Below, in pieces: positions 1-5,518 of a DNA stretch of 5,857 nt. The notes under the pieces were generated by a model that worked only from the letters and a program-made list of their open reading frames with translations, was not told the origin of the DNA and searched no databases. The number at the start of each line of letters is the position of its first letter. The first letter of the stretch is position 1. The DNA comes from Deltaproteobacteria bacterium RIFCSPLOWO2_02_56_12 (GTDB taxonomy: Bacteria > Desulfobacterota > Binatia > UBA9968): the NCBI GenBank assembly GCA_001799045.1, contig MGRY01000098.1:1-5857 (forward strand). The letters run 5' to 3'. Position numbers and translations under genes: made by a program.

Positions 1-79
1 ATTTTTAATTATTGGTTACGAAGTCTTTCAATTGACAATTCAAAATTAAAAATTCAAAATTTTGCAGTTGTTTTCATCG
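1..79. other. AT-rich non-coding region downstream of the permease
   Basis: This stretch follows the permease stop codon and runs to the window edge. It is far richer in A and T than the genes and contains no credible reading frame. It holds a short tandem repeat (37-64) and the 10-bp palindrome CAAAATTTTG (55-64). I see no GC-rich stem followed by a U-tract, so a classical Rho-independent terminator is not supported. Any ATPase gene completing the transporter would lie beyond this point, or elsewhere in the genome. Confidence 0.6.
37..64. repeat. Two tandem 14-bp AT-rich repeat units
   Basis: The unit AATTCAAAATTAAA (37-50) is followed directly by AATTCAAAATTTTG (51-64). The first eleven bases of each unit are identical. 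The repeat sits in the non-coding gap after the permease. The word AAATTTTGC, which overlaps the end of the second copy (57-65), also occurs in the gap at 3247-3255. The word GTTACGA just to the left (15-21) also recurs there (3256-3262). This suggests a family of low-complexity intergenic sequence. Confidence 0.55.
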
Positions 80-1765
80 TTATACCCTGAAGGCGCTGCC
101 CGCGCGTGCGCCGAAGATCCGGTGGGTGAGATAGGTTCCAAGGGAGACCAGAAGGATTGCAACCACGCCAAGGGCCGCCCCTGCGCCTCGGCCTAATGCG
201 CTCTGCATGTAGATATAGATCCCGTAAGATATGGGTCCCAGCTCGATTCTGGGCACCAGCATGATCGTGGCAGAGAGTTCCACGCAGGAAGTAATAAAGG
301 CGATAAGACCTCCGGCCACGAGACCTCCGGCGATTAGGGGTAGGGTAATCTTATAGAAAGTCGTGAGGCGGCTGGCGCCCAGGTTCTGCGCCGACTCCTC
401 CAGACTGACATGGACCTGTTGCAGGGCGGCATAGCAGGCGCGCACCGTGTAGGGCAGGCGCCGCATCGTATAGGCGATCACCAGGATGAGCCAGGTCGAG
501 GTAAGGGGGGCGCCGGCTCCGGGAAAATCCCAACCGTGGAAAACCCTCAGATAGCCCACGGCCAGTACCACTCCCGGGATCGCGAGTGGCAGCGTGGCGA
601 TGGCGTCGAGGAGGTTCCTGCCCCACAGACGGCTGCGCAGCAACAAGAAAGCGATGGCGGCTCCCAGCAGCACGTCGAAAGAGGCCGCCAGTAGAGTGTA
701 GAGTAGCGTGTTCTTCACGAAGTGGGGGGCGCGGAAGAAAATCTCCGTGTAGTTGTCCAGGGTGTAGGTGGTGGGCAGGATGGAAAAGCTCCAGACTTTG
801 GAAAATGATAGGAGAAAGATGCCCATATGGGGGAGAAGACTCAAGCCAAGGATCAACCCGCTGAAGAGGAGGACTAGAGTCCGCTTCGCTCCATGAATAG
901 GCCGGGTAGGTGAGGCGCCCCTTGAAACCGTCGCATATTCCGCCAGGCTCAAATATTTCCGCGCCGCCAAAAGAGAGACAAGGGACAAGATGACCAGGAT
1001 CACGCAGATCGCGTAACCATCCACGTCGTCGATCCCTACGGTTGTGATGCGCAGGTAGGCCTGCGGGGCGAGGAGGTTTTTATAGTTCAGCATGAGCGGA
1101 GTGCCCAGATCATCGATGGCGCGAATAAAGGTGAGCAGGGATCCTGCCATAAAACCGGGCAGCATAAGCGGAAGCGTGATACGGCGAAAAAGGCGCAGAC
1201 CATGGCATCCCATATTTTGCGCCATTTCTTCCATAGAAGGGTCGATGTTGGAAAGGGATACTGCGGTGTTGAGCATGATGAAAGGGAAGTAGTGGAGGGT
1301 TTGTACCAGGACCACGCCGGTCAGCCCCTCCATGAACGGGATGCTCCAATCGAACCAACGCATCAGTAGAAGATTCACCATTCCGCTTCTCCCCAGGATC
1401 AGCTGCAGGGCCACGGCGCCGACAAAGGGGGGGATGACTAGAGGAAGGGTAGCGAGGGTCTGGAGCAAAATCTTGCCGCGGAACTCGTAGCGGGCGCTGA
1501 AATAGGCCAGAGGGACCGCCATGAGGCTGCCAAAGAAGACCACCAATAGCCCGCTCCATAAGCTGTTCCACAGCGCCTCTCGAAAGAGCGGGCGACGAAA
1601 AAAGTTGGCGAAGTGAAGGAAGGTCAATCTCCCCTCTTCGTTGGAGAGGGAGACCGATAGTACCCGAACGACAGGGTAGAGGATAAAGAGCACCAGGAGA
1701 ACGAGGAGCGCCGCCATGGTTGCTCCCTGCCACCAGTCTACCCGCTTTGAAAAGGCAACGGGCAT
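80..1765 (-). CDS. Fused two-domain ABC transporter permease (ferric-iron/2-aminoethylphosphonate type)
   Basis: This is an inner-membrane permease that would move the ligand delivered by the upstream binding protein. It is about 561 residues, with two homologous halves of roughly six membrane segments each, as in FbpB/AfuB-like fused permeases. Each half has an EAA loop that contacts the ATPase: EEMAQNMG followed by ITLPLMLPG at about residues 179-206, and EESAQNLG followed by ITLPLIAGG at about 456-482. The reading frame is open back to a TTG at 1798, but those first codons lie in a palindrome. The ATG at 1765 is preferred because it keeps the basic segment SKRVDWW before the first membrane helix. 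An ATG at 1717 has a better Shine-Dalgarno (AGGGAG at 1723-1728, 5-nt spacer) and would give 545 residues. The start is therefore uncertain. The gene lies 55 bp after the binding-protein stop and is probably co-transcribed with it. Family assignment is strong; the substrate is unknown. Confidence 0.9.
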   Translation of the reverse strand: MPVAFSKRVDWWQGATMAALLVLLVLFILYPVVRVLSVSLSNEEGRLTFLHFANFFRRPLFREALWNSLWSGLLVVFFGSLMAVPLAYFSARYEFRGKILLQTLATLPLVIPPFVGAVALQLILGRSGMVNLLLMRWFDWSIPFMEGLTGVVLVQTLHYFPFIMLNTAVSLSNIDPSMEEMAQNMGCHGLRLFRRITLPLMLPGFMAGSLLTFIRAIDDLGTPLMLNYKNLLAPQAYLRITTVGIDDVDGYAICVILVILSLVSLLAARKYLSLAEYATVSRGASPTRPIHGAKRTLVLLFSGLILGLSLLPHMGIFLLSFSKVWSFSILPTTYTLDNYTEIFFRAPHFVKNTLLYTLLAASFDVLLGAAIAFLLLRSRLWGRNLLDAIATLPLAIPGVVLAVGYLRVFHGWDFPGAGAPLTSTWLILVIAYTMRRLPYTVRACYAALQQVHVSLEESAQNLGASRLTTFYKITLPLIAGGLVAGGLIAFITSCVELSATIMLVPRIELGPISYGIYIYMQSALGRGAGAALGVVAILLVSLGTYLTHRIFGARAGSAFRV

Positions 1766-1774
1766 CAGGCAATC

Positions 1775-1800
1775 AATTGCGAAATTCGAATTTCGCAATT
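1775..1800. repeat. Perfect 26-bp palindrome between binding-protein and permease genes
   Basis: The half-site AATTGCGAAATTC is followed immediately by its exact reverse complement, giving 13 + 13 bp with no spacer and a centre at 1787/1788. A further related copy, AATTCGAAATCGAAAG, follows at 1797-1812. In the transcript the palindrome lies 20 nt after the binding-protein stop and ends 9 nt before the permease ATG at 1765. It could fold as an AU-rich hairpin (about 11 bp with a TCGA loop). It could attenuate expression, protect the upstream mRNA end, tune permease translation, or be a protein-binding operator. No U-tract follows, so it is not a standard terminator. Confidence 0.75.
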
Positions 1801-1820
1801 CGAAATCGAAAGCTCACGCC

Positions 1821-3140
1821 TCACCTCGCCAGAGACACCGCTTTCTCGGCCAGCTCTTTGGCTTTGGCGTAATTCGCCTTGGCAAAATTTTCCCACTCGG
1901 TTTCAAGCTGGGCCTTGAGGCCCGATTTCGACTTGAAGGCGCCGACAACCTCGTTATCGCTCGCCCTCTTGTCGTTGATGGGCGCCTGCCCGGCCAGTTT
2001 TTTCGCCTCGGCCGCAAGGTTGCGCGCCTGAGCCAGATCTTTGCCCTTGGCCTTCGCCAGAGACTCCTCTGCCTTGTAGATGCTTCCCCAAGCCTCTTTT
2101 AGCTCCCTGTGACGGAAGGTAATGACATGGTCATAGAGAGAGTTCACTACGTCCCGTCGCCCGGAAGAGAGCTTGTTGTTAAAATCGACTCCGCCCATTT
2201 TCATAGCGAACGGATTAGGGTAGTTCTTGGGCCCTTTGGCATAGAGCTCCGGGATCACGGGGAGTCTTGCGATATCCGGGGAGAAGAGGACCATCTGTCC
2301 GGCATCGCTCAGGAGATAGTTGACGAAGGCCTTGGCGTTATCCGGGTTGGGCGCGCCCTTGACGATTCCCACGCTGGCGGGAACAACTGACGTGAGAGAA
2401 GGATAGACAAAATCCACAGGTTGGCCGCTGGCAATGGCGGAGAGGCCGAAGAAGTCGATGACCACGCCGATGCCATATTGGCCGCTATTGACTGCCTCCG
2501 GCACGCCGAAGCTCCGCTCCGTGATCGCTCCCATGTTGCCTCCGGAGTTCAGCAGAAGACCCCAACCTTTGTCCCATCCGTAAGCCTGGAGCATCACCTC
2601 GACGGTAAGGTGGGTCGTGCCGCTGCGTGAGGGGGCGCTGATAACCACGTGGCCGTAGTATTTAGGGTTGGTGAGGTCGGTCCATTCCTTAGGTGCAGGC
2701 AGTTTGTGGGCCTGGAGGTAGTTTTTGTTCCACATGAGGCCGTAACCGCTGACGGCGAAGCCGAAATAGGTTCCGTCCGGATCATGGATGGGAAAAGTCC
2801 CGATCTTGGAGGGTATCTTCGCCATGATCTCCTTGGGTGGCGAGTATCTGTCGAGCAGCCCCTCCGCTTTTAGAGTTTGGAAGGCGTCCGGAGCACTGAC
2901 CCAAAAAATATCTGCTTCGGGTTTAGCTTTGGTCTCGCGCAGATAGGTCACGCCGGCATTGGTTTGCTTGCTGTTGATGACGACTTTAACGCCGGGATTT
3001 TTCGCCTCAAAGGCCTTTTTGTAGGTCTCGAACAGCTCCTTCGGAAAGGAGGTGACAATCACGACCTCCTTGGCTGAGACGGAGGTTGCTGAGAAGATAA
3101 GAAGGGAGGAGAGGACGAGGGAGAGTACTCCACGCTTCAT
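1821..3140 (-). CDS. Periplasmic ABC transporter solute-binding protein, iron-type superfamily with long C-terminal extension
   Basis: This is the extracytoplasmic binding component of the transporter encoded with the next gene. It is 439 residues. A Sec signal peptide covers about residues 1-23: Lys-Arg start, hydrophobic core, then SVSA before KE as the likely signal peptidase I site. A type II periplasmic-binding fold follows to about residue 315, with KEVVIVTSFP at the first strand, the ADIFWVSAPDAF segment (76-87) and SRSGTTH (171-177). The place where FbpA-type proteins carry a Tyr-Tyr iron-binding pair reads IDFFG (228-232), so ferric iron is an unlikely ligand. Residues from about 325 onward form a Lys/Ala/Glu-rich, probably helical extension beyond the core fold. 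The ATG at 3140 is well supported by AGGAGG five bases upstream. A promoter lies just before it. The ligand cannot be read from sequence; a small organic anion is a reasonable guess. Confidence 0.9.
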   Translation of the reverse strand: MKRGVLSLVLSSLLIFSATSVSAKEVVIVTSFPKELFETYKKAFEAKNPGVKVVINSKQTNAGVTYLRETKAKPEADIFWVSAPDAFQTLKAEGLLDRYSPPKEIMAKIPSKIGTFPIHDPDGTYFGFAVSGYGLMWNKNYLQAHKLPAPKEWTDLTNPKYYGHVVISAPSRSGTTHLTVEVMLQAYGWDKGWGLLLNSGGNMGAITERSFGVPEAVNSGQYGIGVVIDFFGLSAIASGQPVDFVYPSLTSVVPASVGIVKGAPNPDNAKAFVNYLLSDAGQMVLFSPDIARLPVIPELYAKGPKNYPNPFAMKMGGVDFNNKLSSGRRDVVNSLYDHVITFRHRELKEAWGSIYKAEESLAKAKGKDLAQARNLAAEAKKLAGQAPINDKRASDNEVVGAFKSKSGLKAQLETEWENFAKANYAKAKELAEKAVSLAR

Positions 3141-3145
3141 GGCGG

Positions 3146-3151
3146 CCTCCT
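3146..3151 (-). promoter_or_regulatory. Strong Shine-Dalgarno for the solute-binding protein gene
   Basis: The minus strand reads AGGAGG with a 5-nt spacer (CCGCC) to the ATG at 3140. This fixes the start of the binding-protein gene and places the signal peptide at the N-terminus. Confidence 0.85.
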
Positions 3152-3180
3152 ATTCTTGAGAAAGACGATTTGGTAAGGGT

Positions 3181-3209
3181 AAGCTATCGGCAGGGGGGAA
3201 GTCTGTCAA
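3181..3209 (-). promoter_or_regulatory. Sigma70-like promoter for the transporter genes
   Basis: On the minus strand there is an exact consensus -35 box TTGACA (plus-strand 3204-3209). It is separated by 17 bp from TAGCTT (3181-3186), which matches the -10 consensus at positions 1, 2 and 6. Transcription would start near 3175, giving a leader of about 35 nt before the ATG at 3140. The -35 and spacing are ideal and the -10 is modest, so the promoter may be weak or activator-assisted. It would let the transporter pair be expressed separately from the enzyme genes upstream. Confidence 0.5.
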
Positions 3210-3212
3210 GAG

Positions 3213-3233
3213 GGCAGTAGGCAGCAGGCAGCC
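3213..3233. repeat. Three tandem heptamers GGCAGYM
   Basis: The plus strand reads GGCAGTA, GGCAGCA, GGCAGCC in direct succession in the gap between the VOC gene and the binding-protein gene, four bases upstream of the -35 box. The copies differ only in their last two bases. Short heptanucleotide arrays of this look are known as intergenic repeats in some bacteria. Whether this genome carries the family elsewhere cannot be seen from one window. Confidence 0.6.
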
Positions 3234-3277
3234 AGTTTTTAGTTTTAAATTTTGCGTTACGAGCCTAACTAAAAACT
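3234..3277. repeat. Perfect 11-bp AT-rich inverted repeat after the VOC gene
   Basis: AGTTTTTAGTT (3234-3244) and its exact complement AACTAAAAACT (3267-3277) flank a 22-bp spacer. The second arm ends 11 bp after the VOC stop codon in the direction of transcription. The transcript could form a weak hairpin, but the stem is AU-rich and no U-run follows, so terminator function is doubtful. The word TAAAAACT also occurs at 3761-3768 in the gap before the VOC gene. Confidence 0.55.
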
Positions 3278-3288
3278 ATTTTTCTGTT

Positions 3289-3744
3289 TTAATCATCCAC
3301 TTCAAAGCGGTTCCATTGCTCTTTGGGCCGGCTCTTCCCGTCCCAACCGATCTGGTCCATGCCGCAGAAGAACTGGAGGTTGTTTCCCTCCGGATCGACA
3401 AAATCATAAACGTAGTTATTTCCCGGCCCCTCATGCTTGACCTTTGCGTGGCCCTTCACTCCTTTGCTCTGAAGATGCTTTTTTATCTTTTTGAGTTCCT
3501 CCAGATCCGCCACCTCAAGGGCGATATGCTGAAGCGCCTGTGGACCGTCACCCTTCTTCTTCATCTCTTCAGACATCGGCACCAGGTTGAAACTATGATG
3601 ATCCGCCCCAAAGCGGAGAAAAACCATGCCCCTCTCATTGACGTCGGAGACCTTCATTTCCAGGACGTCGGTGTAAAACTCAGTCATCTTCTTTATGTCC
3701 CTGCAGAAAAGGCCGATATGGCCGATCTTTTGGATGCGTACCAT
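3289..3744 (-). CDS. VOC superfamily protein (glyoxalase / extradiol dioxygenase fold)
   Basis: This is a 151-residue, probably cytosolic protein with two beta-alpha-beta-beta-beta modules, the usual size of a single-domain VOC enzyme. Module one begins KIGHIGLFCRDI with FYTDVLEM after it; module two begins LQHIALEV. The expected metal positions are His9, His73 and the residue in the DPEGNNLQFF strand near the end of the fold. That third position, usually Glu in this family, is Gln124 here. His49 and His50 form another conserved-looking pair. The C-terminus continues CGMDQIGWDGKSRP, a tail I associate with one VOC subgroup whose role I cannot name. The ATG at 3744 is preceded by AGGAGG with a 7-nt spacer. 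The gene starts 36 bp after the isomerase gene and is probably in the same operon. The substrate is unknown; a ring-cleavage or isomerase-type reaction is possible. Confidence 0.88.
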   Translation of the reverse strand: MVRIQKIGHIGLFCRDIKKMTEFYTDVLEMKVSDVNERGMVFLRFGADHHSFNLVPMSEEMKKKGDGPQALQHIALEVADLEELKKIKKHLQSKGVKGHAKVKHEGPGNNYVYDFVDPEGNNLQFFCGMDQIGWDGKSRPKEQWNRFEVDD

Positions 3745-3751
3745 GGATCAT

Positions 3752-3757
3752 CCTCCT
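3752..3757 (-). promoter_or_regulatory. Strong Shine-Dalgarno for the VOC gene
   Basis: AGGAGG on the minus strand lies 7 nt before the ATG at 3744. It supports this start and independent translation of the VOC gene within the operon. Confidence 0.8.
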
Positions 3758-3780
3758 GATTAAAAACTGAAAACTTCAAG

Positions 3781-4914
3781 CTACCGGTCCGGCACGTAAA
3801 CGTGGCCGTCCATCAGCAGCCTGGCGGTGCGGGCCAAAGCAGCCTTGGTGAGTTCGAGGTTGCCGTTCCTTTTTTCGATTCCGATCTCTACCTGAATCGT
3901 GCCGGAAGGGTGACCGATGCGGACGGCAGATGGGTTGCCAGGTTGGGCTCGGCGAAAAATCTCGTTGACGATTGTCCCTTCGACTTTTGCGGCGGTGCCC
4001 AGGCAGACGGCGCCGGTCACGGCGTAGGCTTTGTGCAGCTTCTGCAGCGCAGTCATGCGCGCAACGATATCAACCTCGGATGCCTCCACCTTTCCCTTCG
4101 GCGACTGATAGGAAGTCGGCGGCGAGACCAAAGCAATTTTAGGCACTCCGGGGCTCTTCCGGGTTGCCTCCTCTTTCTTGGCGATCCCCATGATCTCGGC
4201 TACAACGGACCGGATCTCCTCACATTTTTTCAGCAGCACGCTGTTGCCGGCGATTTCTTCCAGGGTTTCGTTGCCCTGGACGCCTAAATCCGTGCCTCGC
4301 ACAAAGACAAAAGGGTTCGCCGCGTCCACCATGGAAACGGTGAGCGTGCCGACAGTTGGAAATTTGATCTCTTCCTTCACTTTCCCCGTGGGCAGGAGTT
4401 TGCCGGTTACCGAACCGCCCGAGTCGATGAAATCGAGCAAGATCTTGGAGCCGCTTCCGGGAGCGCCGTCGATGCGGAAATCTCCCTCGCTCACAAATTC
4501 TTCGCCGCGCACGGGAAATTCCGCCACGATGACCTTCTTCGTGTTCGTATTATAGATGCGGACTTTGGTGATCGGCTCCTTCGGCTTGATCAAACCACGC
4601 AGCAAGGCGAAAGGGCCGGCGGCGGCGGAGGTATTGCCGCAATTGCCGGTGTAATCTATCACCGGCTGGGCGATCCCGACATAGCCGAACGTGTAGTTGA
4701 TGTCCGTGTTGGGAACCGTTGGAGGACCGATGTAGGCCACCTTGCTGGTCAAAGGATCGGCGCCGCCCAGGCCGTCGATCTGCCGTAAGTCGGGACTGCC
4801 GAAGGCGGCCAGGACCACCCTATCCCTGGTTTTGGGATCTCGCGGCAGATCCTTTTCGAGAAAAAAGATCGGCTTGCTAGTCCCTCCCCGATATATCGCG
4901 CATGGAATCTTCAT
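3781..4914 (-). CDS. PrpF/AcnD-accessory family isomerase (2-methylaconitate isomerase-like)
   Basis: This is a 377-residue protein of the diaminopimelate-epimerase-like fold, at the usual length for the PrpF family. Known members shift double bonds in unsaturated polycarboxylates: PrpF (2-methylaconitate cis-trans isomerase), 3-methylitaconate isomerase, and GalD (4-oxalomesaconate tautomerase). Visible signatures are IPCAIYRGGTSK at residues 3-14, GADPLTSKVA with Lys58, and DYTGNCGNTSAAAGPFA with Cys92. The Lys-Cys spacing of 34 matches the catalytic pair I recall for PrpF (Lys73/Cys107). The C-terminal half has LGTAAKVEGTI and GHPSGTIQVEI, also typical. The usual Gly after GGTSK is Pro15 here. 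The ATG at 4914 is preceded by a modest GGCGG ribosome site. No prpB, prpC or acnD neighbour is present, so a role in propionate use is not supported. The substrate is probably another small unsaturated di- or tricarboxylate. Confidence 0.9.
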   Translation of the reverse strand: MKIPCAIYRGGTSKPIFFLEKDLPRDPKTRDRVVLAAFGSPDLRQIDGLGGADPLTSKVAYIGPPTVPNTDINYTFGYVGIAQPVIDYTGNCGNTSAAAGPFALLRGLIKPKEPITKVRIYNTNTKKVIVAEFPVRGEEFVSEGDFRIDGAPGSGSKILLDFIDSGGSVTGKLLPTGKVKEEIKFPTVGTLTVSMVDAANPFVFVRGTDLGVQGNETLEEIAGNSVLLKKCEEIRSVVAEIMGIAKKEEATRKSPGVPKIALVSPPTSYQSPKGKVEASEVDIVARMTALQKLHKAYAVTGAVCLGTAAKVEGTIVNEIFRRAQPGNPSAVRIGHPSGTIQVEIGIEKRNGNLELTKAALARTARLLMDGHVYVPDR

Positions 4915-4978
4915 ATTTCCGCCAAATTCTTATAACCCTTTTCCCGGTAGAATTGAAGCCTGTTTGCCTGGCGGAGAA
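4915..4978. other. 64-bp gap between pyrR and the PrpF-type gene with paired arms around the ribosome site
   Basis: CCGCCA (4919-4924) and TGGCGG (4969-4974) are exact complements at the two ends of the gap. With one bulged base the arms extend by about three more A/T pairs. On the transcript one arm contains the GGCGG that would serve as ribosome site for the PrpF-type gene. The other comes 4 nt after the pyrR stop codon. Pairing could hide the ribosome site until ribosomes leaving pyrR open it. The loop of about 44 nt makes this a weak structure unless helped by inner pairing. Confidence 0.3.
4929..4957 (-). promoter_or_regulatory. Possible weak internal promoter before the PrpF-type gene
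   Basis: The minus strand has TATAAG (plus-strand 4929-4934), five of six matches to the -10 box. It is 17 bp from TTCAAT (4952-4957), which matches only three of six bases of the -35 box. A start about 14 nt before the ATG at 4914 would leave a very short leader. The motif could arise by chance in this AT-rich gap. Confidence 0.25.
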
Positions 4979-5518
4979 TTATCCGCCTACCACGACCTCG
5001 TCCACCCGGTCTACCTCTTTAAGCTTGACCTGCACCTTGCCCTCGGCGGAGAGCTTGACCGTTTTGCCGACGAAATTGGCAGCTATCGGGAACTCCCGCC
5101 CGCCGCGGTCGATGAGGACGGCCAGATGGATCACCCTGGGGCGTCCCAGATCGATCAGGTGATCTACGGCGGCGCGCACAGTCCTGCCGGTATTCAAGAC
5201 ATCATCGACGAGGATGATTCTTTTGTTTGTGACATCAAACGGAATCCGCGTGTGGTCCACCCTGCCGTTGGGCAGAAGAGTGTTGAGATCGTCGCGGTAG
5301 AGCGTGATATCCATCTCGCCCAGCGGGATATCGCGGCCCTCGAGTTTTTTCATCATTTCGCAAAGCCGCTTCGCCAGATAAAGGCCCCTGGTCCTGATGC
5401 CGATAAAAGCCAGGTGCTCGGAGCCCTTGTGCTCCCGGAGGATCTCCTTGCAGAGTCGCTCAAGATTTTTTTTGATCTGCCCGGCGTTCAGGACTTTTTT
5501 AGCTTTAGGTTTTTTCAT
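4979..5518 (-). CDS. pyrR: PyrR-type uracil phosphoribosyltransferase / pyr regulator
   Basis: This is a type I phosphoribosyltransferase of about 179 residues, the normal PyrR size. Known PyrR proteins bind a hairpin in pyr mRNA to control attenuation and have side activity converting uracil and PRPP to UMP. Landmarks, numbered from the ATG, are FIGIRTRG (38-45), GEMDITLYRDD (67-77), IPFD (92-95), the PRPP loop ILVDDVLNTGRT (102-113) followed by VRAAVDHLIDLGRPR, and LAVLIDRGGREFPI (132-145). The loop has Asn where PyrR often has Tyr or Phe, and DRGGRE where DRGHRE is common. The ATG at 5518 overlaps the hydrolase stop by 14 nt. An in-frame GTG at 5527 with GGAAAC upstream is an alternative that adds three residues. 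The overlap suggests translational coupling. No pyr biosynthetic gene or recognisable PyrR-binding hairpin is visible here, so its control target, if any, lies elsewhere. Confidence 0.88.
   Translation of the reverse strand: MKKPKAKKVLNAGQIKKNLERLCKEILREHKGSEHLAFIGIRTRGLYLAKRLCEMMKKLEGRDIPLGEMDITLYRDDLNTLLPNGRVDHTRIPFDVTNKRIILVDDVLNTGRTVRAAVDHLIDLGRPRVIHLAVLIDRGGREFPIAANFVGKTVKLSAEGKVQVKLKEVDRVDEVVVGG

Noticed and set aside
1110..1772. Minus-strand open frame of 220 codons inside the permease gene
   Set aside because: It is a shifted-frame shadow of the permease; the other frame has membrane helices and EAA loops.
1766..1798. TTG start of the permease at 1798
   Set aside because: The eleven extra codons are encoded by the palindrome, there is no ribosome site, and they resemble no permease N-terminus.
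1821..3140. Naming the transporter as a ferric-iron system
   Set aside because: The superfamily match is clear but the iron-binding tyrosine pair is absent, so an iron label would overstate the evidence.
3213..3233. CRISPR-like array
   Set aside because: Units are only seven bases, contiguous without spacers, and no cas gene is present.
3234..3277. Rho-independent terminator after the VOC gene
   Set aside because: The inverted repeat is AU-rich with a 22-nt loop and lacks a following U-tract, so it is listed only as a repeat.
5467..5474. Run of eight T (eight A on the coding strand) as a terminator or slippage site
   Set aside because: It lies inside the lysine-rich N-terminus of pyrR (Lys-Lys-Asn codons), with no preceding stem, and the frame continues intact.
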